Source: Azorinus chamasolen
Lineage: Eukaryota > Mollusca > Bivalvia > Cardiida > Solecurtidae
Direction of reading: 5' to 3'
NCBI GenBank assembly: GCA_963576725.1
Contig: OY755238.1
Span: 23,309,845 to 23,373,844 of the forward strand
DNA: 64,000 nucleotides
Shown: piece by piece, positions 1-9,917 of the stretch
Position numbering within the stretch: position 1 is the first letter of the stretch
Layout: every line of letters begins with the position of its first letter
Notes under the pieces: model-generated
The model's database searches: none
What the model was told of the DNA's origin: nothing
What the model saw: the letters and a program-made list of their open reading frames with translations, nothing else
Program-made: the position numbers and the translations under genes

Positions 1-172
1 AGGTCAAATTTGTACCGCCACTTCTTCAATACAAATCCTTGCCTCCAGAATTCCGGTAACTCTTTCCAGTAGTTTATTTGGAATTCACGGTATTGGGATT
101 GTATGATCCACGGCACTGGGATTGTGTTGTAAACCTTTTTATTTTGGTTGGATGGAAAAATGGTCTGATTGT

Positions 173-346
173 ACTACGGTAAGTCACCGCTAAATTCTAG
201 CAGAGAAGGACTTAGATAATATTAGGCAGATGGCTGCTTAGCGCAAAGTGAAAGCCATGCTTTGAATCTGCTTTTAGCTGCCACCTTTCTCCAATGTCGA
301 TATTTATACTTCATTTAACTCCCGGTTTAGAGGGGTTTTACTATAT
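173..346. mobile_element. Degenerate pogo-like palindromic MITE
   Basis: The right end CCGGTTTAGAGGGGTTTTACTA and the arms (GGCAGATGGCTGCTTAGCGC and TTTTAGCTGCCACCT) match the CAGTAAAACC family. The left terminus is strongly mutated, so this is an old copy. Confidence 0.6.
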
Positions 347-349
347 ATT

Positions 350-660
350 GAAGAGTAACTATTTTCTACATGAGGAAGTGATATGCCAACCCCAAGCATG
401 CATGTGGACATGTATGTTTTGCCAAATGAGGTTACACTGGCTATATCTTGCTCTGTGTTCACAAAACTTCTTGAGATTAATTTTCAAGCTCATGACAAAA
501 CCTCTGACTCACGTAACGATCGGTTTCAAAGTATGGTGATCATATAAAAATCAGTTTCAAACCTGATCCTAAAACCAGTCTCAAGTTCAGCTCGATTTCA
601 CTGATTCGTGATCAAGATAATGAGGAGACTCAGAATGAAAAAGCTAACCCATACTTCTTT
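350..660. other. No feature recognised
   Basis: AT-rich sequence with no convincing reading frame or repeat signature. Confidence 0.3.
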
Positions 661-1391
661 ATTCATTTAAAGCATGGCCGAATCGAATCGCTGTGAAAGG
701 CGTCTTCAATATCCAGTGGTTTGCATTCCGTCAGATATGGGTGTATTTGTATTTCGCCATTTCTGTCATACCCCAAATGACTTCTCCAAAATTGTACTGG
801 CCTCTGAAAGGTCATCGAATACATGTGATCGATGCTATTTTGTTCTCTTTCCTATAAACTGGTTGTATATTAAGTACCCCGTGTATTAACAGTTATCTAT
901 ATAGTACATATTACGTGTACTTATACTTGCTTGTGTCCGTGTGTAAATGGTTGCTTTTCCTGTCATTTAGATTATGATGTCACATGTTTACTGGTTCAGT
1001 TTTATTAGTATATTTTTAATATTGGCATCTTTGCTCATGTTGTGGAGTTTAATTTTACACTTTGACTTTGATGAAAGTGGGATAAGCGTGAGGTTAGATA
1101 CCCATAAACCTTATTTAAACCCCATTGGCCACTTTTGGCTACTGACCGTTCCAAGGCGGTACTCATACTTTCACCCTATGGTCTTGTTCGCTACTTTATA
1201 TGTTCAATGTTTTGTGTCTTGATATGTGTTCTGTCACATTTTGCCTTGTAATTGTGCCGTTTCTTGTTTGATGATGTTTGGTGCCGTGCCCTTTCGTATG
1301 CGGCTCTCCCAGTTTGACTATTTTATTTTACTCTTATTTCGTATGCGGCTCTCCCAGTTTGACTATTTTATTTTACTCTTATTCAGAGGCA
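660..1391 (+). mobile_element. 3' region of a degenerate reverse-transcriptase element (same family as 33150-33790)
   Basis: Segments about CCATTTCTGTCATACCCC..., GGGATAAGCGTGAGGTT and GACCGTTCCAAGGCGGTA recur in the same order at 33200-33790, and part of them at 30900-31200 directly downstream of reverse-transcriptase coding relics. This looks like the 3' untranslated part of the element. No coding capacity remains. Confidence 0.55.
1292..1381. repeat. Perfect 45-bp tandem duplication
   Basis: The unit starting TTTCGTATGCGGCTCTCCCA occurs twice head-to-tail (1292-1336 and 1337-1381) with no differences, so the duplication is recent compared with the surrounding decayed element. Confidence 0.9.
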
Positions 1392-2062
1392 GGCTGATAC
1401 CGCTTGATTCTGCCGAATTATGTCCAATCCAGTCTGATTCAGTGATTCATGATACCCGGATATTAGTGTTTATATTGACAACAGGCGACATTTGCCCCTC
1501 CAAAAGAAGAGTTATTTCGCTACATGCGTTCATTTATTGACAAAATAATGTGTGATTGAGACCGATTTTTGGTTAAAAACTTATGCATCATGAACACTAA
1601 TTGTCTAATCCGAATCAAGTGAGACTGACAATGAAGCTCAATTATCCTGGGACTGATCCTGTTTTCTCTTTTTGTATAAATAGAGCCAGGCAATTATCAG
1701 ACCGGCTTAAACAAGTACAAGATCAACACATACCGATGCATGTACAAGATTATATACAATGCCATGTGGAAATAGACCCTGACAATTTTGATAATTTACA
1801 TGTTCGGGTTTGGCTTACTGCATCAAACACATATGATAACAAAAAAGTATTTATAACATAACGGTTGGCTCGAGCGTTACATAACACTATCATATAAATT
1901 TGTTTATATGCAGGAGAATATATTCACAATATTTGAATAACCTATCTGTCAAAACAAACAAAATGGCGAATGGTGACCTATCAGTCAACGATCGAGTCAC
2001 GAGACAAAACATTTGTCAAAAATACAAACCTGGTCGCTAACCAGTAAATATCTACAAAATAT
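1391..2062. other. Unassigned sequence with one unrecognised 86-codon reading frame
   Basis: An open frame at 1601-1861 (plus) has ordinary amino-acid composition (..RARQLSDRLKQVQDQ..) but no motif I recognise. It sits upstream of the recombinase relic and might be a leftover of the same element; there is no direct support for that. Confidence 0.25.
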
Positions 2063-2497
2063 ATGCAGAAAAATGACTATCCGGGTACTCTGCCCAAACC
2101 ACCCATTCTGCATTGCCGCCACAACTTTTACAAGATTCGTTCATCGCATGACCTTTGGTTTAAAAGAAATTCTGTAGGAATCATCAAATTATACTCTACG
2201 CTAAAACGTATAGTACACAAAGCAGGCCTCGATCCCTATCAGAAGCTACCAAACTACAGCGCACGAAAATATATGGTCCAAAAGCTGAATGACAATGATG
2301 TCCCGACAAATCAGATAATGCAGATTTCTGGTATAAAATAGTTTGCGTCAATCAACCACAGTCATCTGTATCCAGCACAGCACAAACATATATCGAACAT
2401 GTTATACTCCAAAACAGATGTTCGCGAAAATCTCCTTGCTGATCATACACAGTACCGAAGATGCATTGTCAATCCTATTGACAGTGACAGTGAGTAG
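2063..2497 (+). pseudogene. Tyrosine-recombinase relic, catalytic C-terminal domain
   Basis: The frame reads WFKRNSVGIIKLYSTLKRIV.. then NYSARKYMVQKL.. and VPTNQIMQISGIK, followed by an in-frame TAG at 2339-2341, then FASINHSHL and a final TAG at 2495-2497. Family members read NHSARK, SGHKN and NNYSHL at these places. The first His is now Tyr, the second His is Ile, the Tyr nucleophile is missing, and only the Arg of HxxR survives. This family differs from the intact gene at 9918-12620. Confidence 0.8.
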
Positions 2498-2519
2498 TAG
2501 TTGAACTGTATGTTATGGA

Positions 2520-2715
2520 CATGCAAATTGCTAGATGTCAATTACTAACTTGCCTGGTGCCAAATGCTAGTTGCTTTGTTTTGCAAGTGGCTAAAAAACC
2601 AATTGCAAAATATCAGTTGCTTTTTTGCCAGTTGTTAAATGCCACTTGATAATTTGCAAGTTGCCAAATTGCCAGTTGCTAACTTGCCAATTGCCAATTC
2701 TATAATTTTGAATTG
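2520..2715. repeat. Degenerate short repeats of the AATTGCCAGTTGC type
   Basis: TTGCCA, TTGCTA and CAATTG motifs recur about every 8-12 bases (e.g. AGTTGCCAAATTGCCAGTTG) with variable spacing, so this is an old, scrambled tandem array. Confidence 0.6.
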
Positions 2716-2719
2716 CTAT

Positions 2720-4030
2720 CAGTCTGCATTAAGCTACCGCCTGCATTTTGAAAAACCTATATATCTTTATTTAATGATTAGTATGTAGGGTTTTAGTTTT
2801 TTATTCATTGTTAGCTTCCCGTCAGAAGTAAGTGGGTGTTTATTACAGTTGGGTATTTATTGGGGGAGTATGGCAAAATTACACAGCTCCAAAAGCAGAC
2901 TTATCAAAAAACGGTTAAAACGGTTTAATTGGGAAAGAGAACTATATTTTCTGTTACTGCTTGTAATTGCCTAAACCTTTTACAAAATGTATATGTATTG
3001 CAGAAATGATTAGTTTATGGATATTAATCAGCTGAAATGTTATAATGGTACATGTATATGGCCACGGGAGGTTTGGGTGGGTCCTGTCAAACTGGTTATT
3101 TTGGAGTAGTTTGGTCTAAGTCTGTACTAGTTGCCATAGTTTTTTCTGTCGAAATACATGTACTTTTATTATTAAACTATGCGTTACTATAGGGTACACT
3201 ATCGTAGTTAAATTGAATATCAGAGAGATCTAAATTAATTCCTGGTTGATATAACAGTAAGTCAATAAAATGTTTCGGAGTTTGGAATTACTGTGTCCCA
3301 GTCACTTAACTAAACTTGCAATTTTTGCTTTCGGGGGATCACCTCCCTTCAGAATTTATAACATCTTTCATTGACCATTTCTATATATAAGGAATATTTA
3401 TTGCAATCTACGTTACTGCTATACAATGGCTGCAAAACATGTGTGATGTTACGGAAATAGGTGTAGACATAGCGTGGAGCATGTAGAAGAGATGACAGAG
3501 GCAATGTAATGGATTTGTTTGAACATCTTAAAAGACATGATGTCAATTTGTTTTCAGTTGAAAAGTCATATCTACCATGCTCATTCCAATTAAGCGCTTT
3601 GCTCTAAAACGTTGATTTACACTCATTTATTTTAGTCCGGAGTTTTAAAATATGTTCTGGTTAACATGTACTCGTATTCCTCCATCACGTGTCTTTATTC
3701 TGATAAACTGTATAAGGAGAATGTCCTGGTATCATAAACAGAATCAATAAGATATATATACACCATACTTTCTAAAAGTAGCCTACTTTATCTATTGTAA
3801 GCCATAAAATGGCTGGTCGAGTTTTCTACGGAATATCGAATGCGATTTATCAAATCAAAACTTAATATAAAACGTAGGGTCATAAAGACAATGGCATTTA
3901 AAGTAGATGGATCTCAGACAGAATGAGATTGTAATAAGGACTTCCATTGCTTTTATATCTTGAGTCTGGTAATCATCATACTGGTAATGTCTGATTTGTG
4001 TACATTTATGAAACTTTAGCCAAAGGTGAA
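2720..4030. other. AT-rich sequence without a recognised gene
   Basis: Only short matches to a dispersed repeat (R3) near 3315-3360, shared with 21528-21570. Nothing else was identified. Confidence 0.3.
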
Positions 4031-4207
4031 TACAGTGGAACCTGTCTTAAGTTGCAATCAAACAGAGGTCTGATTATCGGCCTGTAAGGCATGTGCTTGC
4101 CAAATGCATGTCAAACGTAATACAGAAAACTTTTATAGGACCACCAGCTTCTATAAATCTTCTATAAAGTTATTATGACCGCTTATTACAGATTATACTG
4201 TGTATAA
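4031..4207. mobile_element. Decayed pogo-like MITE
   Basis: Left end TACAGTGGAACCTGTCTTAA and the right part ATGACCGCTTATTACAG resemble the element at 18993-19156. The palindromic core is almost gone. Confidence 0.4.
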
Positions 4208-4338
4208 CGTTTCTTAAGACGATATAGCATACAAGCTACAGCATGGCATTTTTTTTTCAAATAAAGTTTAGAAGGAAACTATACCGAATTTGAAAATATG
4301 TGTATCAATTGTTACATGATCTAATATAATATCATATA

Positions 4339-4801
4339 CAGTTGAACTTCGATATCTCGAAATTCAAGGGACCGTACAAACTAGTTCGAGATAACAGAGG
4401 TTCGAAATATCCAATTTATAATCAGGGTCCATGCTTATAAAGCTTTTAGTTGAGTCTGAGTTTCGTTCTCAAGCTTTTGATTGGTCAGATTTGAGTTCTC
4501 AAGCTTTTGATTGGTCAGATTTGAGCCAAAGGCTCAAATCTGACCAATCAAAAACTTGAAAACGATCTCAGACTCAACTAAAAGTTTTATAAGCATGGAC
4601 CCTGACCAATATCTAACGTTTACAGTTAAATGATGGTCTAACGTAATGCTGAAAGCTCCTATAGACCTTCATTAAGCTGTCGCATGTGTTTCTATATATG
4701 TGCAGTGATAAATGTACATTTCAGAACAATTCTGTATTTTTTTAAGTTCGAGTTATCCCGAGGTGCGAGTTATCCCAGCTCGTGATATCGAAGTTCAACT
4801 G
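4339..4801. mobile_element. Tigger-like MITE with TA flanks
   Basis: Terminal inverted repeats begin CAGTTGAACTTCGATATC on both ends and are flanked by TA. They read like the ends of pogo/Tigger DNA transposons. The interior holds a separate palindrome (4422-4605). A piece of the same family with one end is at 38250-38324. Confidence 0.8.
4422..4605. mobile_element. Foldback element nested in the Tigger-like MITE
   Basis: Arms start TCAGGGTCCATGCTTATAAA and return as its reverse complement at the other end. A 30-bp block containing AAGCTTTTGATTGGTCAGAT is directly duplicated in the left arm only (about 4465 and 4495). Confidence 0.7.
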
Positions 4802-4809
4802 TATATTGA

Positions 4810-5327
4810 TGTTAACTTAATCCGCTTTTTACCGTTATACCGCTGTAAAAAATCTGCTTAAATTAGGATATGCTTAACTTTGACTGTGTCTGTTTCTATT
4901 AAGCTATTGAGAAACGTGAGATGTCAAATAGCATGGGTCCTGAAGACACGCTGAGTACGTCAACGTCGCGTCTAGTTGCAAGCTGTTTTGCAAATGTTTT
5001 GCAGGTCGCTCTTTATCAGGCAAACGGTTTAACTTAATTTGTTCAGCATTCATGTAAATAACAATGACATCATAAATATTAATTAGATAATTTTTTATAG
5101 TTGCATATGAACAAGAACACGTGGCAATTTGAATGAGATCTATGTCATACCATAAGCAAATAGAACATACCCAGATCAGACGTCCCCTACAGGAATTGTC
5201 TAAATGAGAGAAAAGGCGTTTATATGACGGAAATGGTCATTAACATGGCTCATATCGATCTACACGACTGATACAAACTGTCCTACAGGGAGCGCCAAAC
5301 ACACAGAAGCACGGAACCAGAACACAA
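4810..5327. other. No gene recognised
   Basis: AT-rich spacer between two MITEs; contains the phrase CTTTATCAGGCAAACGGTTT but nothing diagnostic. Confidence 0.3.
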
Positions 5328-5516
5328 TTAACCTCTAGCCTGTTGAGCAAATTATTTTTACAGATATGTTCACCTAATACATTTCCCAAAATTCAAGCTA
5401 CACTCAATTTGTATACCAAAATGCAATCAGGGTGTCAAACAGTTTGGATCCTGATGAGACGCTGAGTTACTTTGCATAGGTATTCACTCACCCGCCCATA
5501 GCAGGCTAAAGGTTAA
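5328..5516. mobile_element. TTAA-flanked MITE, family TA-2
   Basis: Begins TTAACCTCTAGCCTGTTGAG and ends GCAGGCTAAAGGTTAA, so the ends are inverted repeats with TTAA. The central hairpin arm AAACAGTTTGGATCC is present but its partner arm is deleted. Fuller copies are at 17713-17925 and 43203-43400. Confidence 0.8.
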
Positions 5517-5599
5517 ACACGAAATAACTCAATTACCGGGTAAAATGGGATGAAACGCAGAGAAAATCATAAACAATTTACCAATAGAAGCTGTTTGCA

Positions 5600-5688
5600 T
5601 ACCTTTCGCCCCGCATTAAGCAACAACCTGCTGTTAAAGACCACTATATACATGAATTTAGTGGTCACTATATAGGGGTACTAGTGTA
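5600..5688. mobile_element. Right half of a pogo-like MITE
   Basis: CCGCATTAAGCAACAACCTG and the terminal block TTTAGTGGTCACTATATAGG match the right half of the family. The truncated LINE begins immediately after it. Confidence 0.55.
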
Positions 5689-5694
5689 AACGGT

Positions 5695-7020
5695 ACATCG
5701 TATACATGTACAAAGCTAAACATAATATGCTTCCTTCTGATATTAATGACCTAGTTCCTCCCACTGTAGGAGATGTTACTGGCTATCCCTTGAGAAACAG
5801 AGAAAACAGTACAACTTATCAAACAAGGACAGCTGTAATTCAAAAGTCTTGTATCCCTTCTTCTATAAATTTATTGAAATCTCCAGGTACTAGCTGTAGA
5901 GAAAGACATACTTTTATCAATTTAAAAAAACAACAACATTGCAGACTAATACTCCAATCTCAATAGTTCCTCCGTATTATTTGATTGGTGAAAGATATCT
6001 ATCAGTAATTCATGCACGTATCAGAAACAGTTGTAGCAATTTAAATAAAGATCTATTTAATAATCATCTTAGACAGGACCCTCTGTGTTTTTTCTGTAAT
6101 AGGAAAGAAAATCCTGAACATTATTTCTTAAACTCTGAATTATTTCCGGAGCATATACAGGATTTTTTCATACAAACCAGAGATCATCAACCCCTGAATG
6201 TAAACAAATTACTTTATGGAAATCCATCTTTTTCTGCAGAAGTAAATAACCTGATATTTAGTGCAGTTCAACAATTTATCAAACAGATTCGTAAATTAAC
6301 GTGCCAAAACAGTCTTCGTTTATCATTTAATGATCAATACATGTATAACTACCTCAACTATTGGCAAATTAACAACATTCTTCATATGTTTTCCTTTAGA
6401 AATTGGCTTGCAGTGCAGCTCTCACATTTTGAAGTTTTGATAGACTCTGAGGAACTAGGGACAGACAGATAAACAACTATACATGTTTACTTCTTTCTCC
6501 CTATATTTCTATCTTCCTTTTCCTATCTGTTTCTGCTATTTAGGATATATATTATGTTTATATGTATATATTATATAACACGTGATTTTGTTTGATTCTC
6601 TTTTTGTTGCTGTCTATATGTCCTGTTGTCATTGTATTGCAATTAGTTTCTCTCTCTCTCTCTCTCTTCTATCTCTCTTTCTCTCTCACACACTGTCTCT
6701 CTCTTTCCCTCTCTCCTCCTATCTCACTCACTCACTTATTTACTTACTACTCACTCACTCCTCCCTCACTCCATTTTACTTATTCGCTTAATGTTGTTGC
6801 TTTTTTCCCTCTCCTTTTGACTCTGATAACATTTGTTTTTCCTTTACCTACTCAACCGTTTATTATTTTTGTTTAGTTTGATGCTGTGTAAAATAACCAT
6901 TATCTCTTTAGTTGTGTTTAATAATTTCTGTAGGGAAGGACTGTGTAACTAAGTTGAAAGAACTTGTAGCCCCATTTCTGTAATAAAAGAGAGAAATAAA
7001 ATATGTTTAACCTAACCTAA
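5695..7020 (+). pseudogene. 5'-truncated LINE: C-terminal end of the reverse-transcriptase protein and 3' UTR
   Basis: The first frame (from 5706) contains MYKAKHNMLPSDINDLVPPT and YPLRNRENSTTYQTRTA, a typical C-terminal segment of non-LTR reverse-transcriptase proteins. The reading frame shifts near a run of seven A (about 5925) and continues as YLIGERYLSVIHARIRNSC and LCFFCNRKENPEHYF, a zinc-finger-like CxxC..H motif whose last Cys is now Ser. The frame ends at 6472. A pyrimidine-rich stretch and an AATAAAATATG end with ACCTAACCTAA follow, as expected for a LINE 3' end. Upstream domains are absent. Confidence 0.75.
6646..6740. repeat. TC-rich low-complexity tract in the LINE 3' region
   Basis: CTCTCT runs with CTCAC interruptions on the plus strand. 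Confidence 0.9.
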
Positions 7021-7320
7021 CGGTAGATCGCCCCTTGGCGTGTACAATGTATATTCCAAAATGATACGAAAGGAACCGGCTTAAGAAATTTCTATTAAAT
7101 GTGATCTCAAATTGCCATAATCCCAAGCAATTGCATATGTATTCAGAAAGTATTTACTTTAATAAACTAAATTAGGCACGAGGTCCTCTTCGGTCGTCTC
7201 TTGTGGTTAAATTAGAGAACGAGTATAAATACATATAAGATTACGACGAATGTCACGCAATGTTTATCAGGAGTGTTACTTCGGAACACTTCGTGCGTAC
7301 CACACAAACAAGGTATGGGT
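7020..7320. other. No feature recognised
   Basis: Spacer; the phrase TTTATCAGGAGTGTTACTTC recurs in altered form near 7475, so a local imperfect duplication of about 215 bp including the following MITE end is likely. Confidence 0.4.
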
Positions 7321-7456
7321 GTACGGTAAAACCCATCTAAACCGGACGTTCAAATAAGTGCAATATATTTATGCAGTGTGAACGGCATACAGAAAGTGCC
7401 TAAAAGTATCTACCTTCTTCTCAACTAGAATTCCGGTTTAGCGAGGTTTTACTATA
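7321..7456. mobile_element. Short pogo-like MITE (CCGGAC subtype)
   Basis: TACGGTAAAACCCATCTAAA at left and GAATTCCGGTTTAGCGAGGT with TTTTACTATA at right form the inverted ends. Confidence 0.7.
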
Positions 7457-7530
7457 CAACGCATGTCACAAAGATTTATCAGGAATGTTACTTCTGAACA
7501 CCCAGTACGTACCAAACAAACGGTGCATGG

Positions 7531-7562
7531 TATACAGTAAAACATCTCTAAACCGGACTTTC
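7531..7562. mobile_element. Left terminus of a pogo-like MITE, right side replaced
   Basis: TACAGTAAAACATCTCTAAA then CCGGACTTTC; no matching right end follows. The palindrome at 7572 starts shortly after. Confidence 0.6.
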
Positions 7563-7571
7563 AATAGAGGG

Positions 7572-7706
7572 TTAATACACGTTTTTTCGGGCAATAACAT
7601 CTGCAGTGTCCCGAGGGACTGTTGTTGGCCCGAGCCCGAAGGGCGAGGGCAACAACATTCCCGAGGGACACTGCAGATGTTATTGCCCGAAACATACGTG
7701 TATTAA
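7572..7706. mobile_element. GC-rich palindromic element with TTAA at both ends
   Basis: Arms run from TTAATACACG inward through GGGCAATAACATCTGCAGTG and CCCGAGGGAC to a GC-rich centre, GCCCGAAGGGC. A left-truncated copy in the opposite orientation is at 9527-9621. The two copies also share about 8 bases outside one TTAA, so TTAA may not be the true end. Confidence 0.75.
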
Positions 7707-7709
7707 CGC

Positions 7710-8185
7710 TTTTCTTGCATAAAACCCGTTTTCTGCTTTCCTGCATCAATTTTCATTCTTCCAAATACAAGCAAACCTACATTTCTTTTACACACTTCGT
7801 TCGATTTATGCTGTTTCCGGGGCATTGTTTTTCTTTCTGACGTCATTTCATCAGCCAATCAGAATTGCCATAGATCTACTTGAAGATGTTGAATACACAT
7901 GTGCCATGGTGTGGATTAAATATGTCTGGATGTATAATATTTTAGCCCAAAGGACATGATTCAGTTATGTGAGTACACATTTATTACTGGCAAATAATCT
8001 ATCTAGCTTTCAGTTGAATTAGAAGTCATTATTAGGATAAATACCAACAAATCCAAACACGTTAAACGAATCGTGTAAACACAAGGACAGCAGTAGAAAG
8101 TAGCGGTACCCGAAAGTAGGTCATGATAAACGATAGTTTTTCCACAGAATGAATCTCTTGGAAACTTTGTAGAAACTTGACACGG
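7710..8185. other. No gene recognised
   Basis: AT-rich spacer with no recognisable frame. Confidence 0.3.
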
Positions 8186-8415
8186 TTAAACCTTCCCCTG
8201 TTACAAAGTTCAATACCTACTAAATATTCATGGACAAATTTGTTATAAATGAACCATGGAGGGTGGAACATTGTAGCCATTAAGAAACTGATCTATCAAA
8301 CTCGATCAGCAAACAGAGCAGACCCTGATTAGACGGTTACTCTAGGAGGCGTCTGATCTGGGTCTACTCTGTTTGCAAATGCGTGAAAACACGTTTATAT
8401 GAGGGTAATGGTTAA
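8186..8415. mobile_element. TTAA-flanked MITE, family TA-1
   Basis: TTAAACCTTCCCCTG to GAGGGTAATGGTTAA, with the inner landmarks TGAACATT-like GGTGGAACATTGTAGCCAT, GCAAACAGAGCAGACCCTGA, hairpin tip TTACTCTAGGAGGC and TCTACTCTGTTTGCAAATGC. Confidence 0.85.
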
Positions 8416-8419
8416 AATA

Positions 8420-9089
8420 GCCTAGTTTGGTGCGCCTACATAAAGGCGGGATATACAAACAACAACACAATCTGCCTACATGATATATAACTAAACAGAT
8501 AGCTGCAATGAGTCAGTTCCTTTCTCCACTGAATGAATTTTTCAATTGAGCCATTCATGCGGACCCATCGGGGAACAGTAAATATATTTCTTACTGAAGT
8601 AGCTGTAGGCTATACCGTCCCAAGAAATAGTGAACAGTACATGTATTCACATGTTTAGAACTATGTATGCCAACCTTTTGGACGATTACATTAAACAAAA
8701 CATTTTAATTTTGTCAACAGTTACTGTCAACTTTATTTATTGCATTCAAATATAGAGGGAAATATGGAACAAAGATCTGTATGGCACAATATCACAGATA
8801 GATCTACAAGAGACATAAGTATACATACATGTCTCTGGATCTACCAACTGCATAGGTTACAGCTGCAAACCTGTTCATTCATCACACATACAAACACTTT
8901 GGTAATTAATCTTTTGAGTAAATAGGAATTCATTTATGTAAATCTTGTTTAACCCTTTACTTTATAATATTTAAATACGCCTTTTAATCTATTCAAGAAG
9001 TGACAAAGGCGTAGAAACTTAAAGGCATATTTATGGAGGAGAGGGTTTTAAGCCTTTGAAAACAGAATAGATCCAGATCACAAGTGTTT
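8420..9089. other. No gene recognised; weak TTAA-MITE fragment near 8948-9050
   Basis: TTAACCCTTTACTTTATAAT near 8948 and GGAGAGGGTTTTAA near 9040 look like decayed TTAA-MITE ends. The rest is unassigned. Confidence 0.35.
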
Positions 9090-9415
9090 GGCACATGCTA
9101 ACCCTCCCCCATCCCCTTTACAACTCAAAAAATGAATAAAACACGCATATATATGGTCAAATCATCATAACATATCATAACTACCAGTTTCTGACAAACA
9201 CTGACACCTCAGTGTCAAAATATATCATAGGACCTTCCTACGTTCCTATGATATACTTTGATACCTAGGGATGTTCGTCAAAAACTGATTGTTACGTTAA
9301 AGTTATGATGATATAACCATATGTAAGTGTGTTTAGTGTCTTATTATTTTTCTGGTTTTTACAAGGGGGTGAGGGTAGGGTGGACTAGGGTGAGGGTGGG
9401 GGGTCAGCACGCGCC
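9090..9415. mobile_element. Foldback element about 326 bp long
   Basis: The two halves are imperfect reverse complements: GGCACATGCT..CCCTCCCCCA at left answers GGGGGTCAGCACGCGCC at right; inner arms pair ATCATCATAAC with GTTATGATGAT and TATATCATAGGA with TCCTATGATATA around a short loop at about 9237. Confidence 0.75.
9361..9402 (+). repeat. G-rich tract
   Basis: GGGGGTGAGGGTAGGGTGG followed by further GGG blocks; several G runs could form a G-quadruplex on this strand. Confidence 0.6.
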
Positions 9416-9526
9416 TAACACCAGTTAATCAGATCAGATAGCTCATATATGAGTTGTCTGACCAGGGTCTGTTATACTTGACTGATATAATATAGCTATG
9501 ATGTTATTAAGATTCTGTTTTTTCTG

Positions 9527-9621
9527 CCTCGGGACTGTTGTTGCCCTCGCCCTTCGGGCTCGGGCCAACAACAGTCCCTCGGGACACTGCAGATGTTATT
9601 GCCCGAACAAACGTGTATTAA
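9527..9621. mobile_element. Left-truncated inverted copy of the palindrome at 7572-7706
   Basis: CCTCGGGACTGTTGTTGCCC, then the same GC-rich centre in reverse orientation, and the intact arm CACTGCAGATGTTATTGCCC ending at TTAA. Confidence 0.8.
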
Positions 9622-9740
9622 CCCTCTATTTGCAAACAAAGCAGACCCTGATCAGACAGCTCAGACAGCTATCTATAAGAGCCATCAGATCTGGATCTAC
9701 TCAGTTTGCAGAAGCGTAAACACATGTGTTATGAAAAAAG
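9622..9740. mobile_element. TA-1 hairpin fragment abutting the palindrome
   Basis: TTTGCAAACAAAGCAGACCC to ATCTACTCAGTTTGCAGAAG, a recognisable TA-1 central part with a small internal duplication of CAGACAGCT. Confidence 0.6.
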
Positions 9741-9903
9741 TGTTAAGAATTAAGTTGACCGTCACATGTTTTCATTTGATCTTCTGGCAGTTTTCAATAC
9801 TTACCGTACATGTACATGTATATATAAAAACACTTCTGGTGTAATCTTTTGAATAACATATTATAATATGATAATGTTTCTGTATTACAATCGTAGCAGT
9901 TCA

Positions 9904-9909
9904 TTTATT
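9904..9909 (-). promoter_or_regulatory. Candidate polyadenylation signal AATAAA
   Basis: On the minus strand AATAAA lies about 9 bases after the stop codon of the recombinase gene. That is unusually close, but no better signal is obvious before the adjacent AT-rich stretch. Inference only. Confidence 0.4.
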
Positions 9910-9917
9910 TGCCTTGT

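Noticed and set aside
6582..6876. Overlapping Leu/Ser/Thr-rich frames resembling membrane proteins
   Set aside because: TC-rich low complexity in a LINE 3' UTR.
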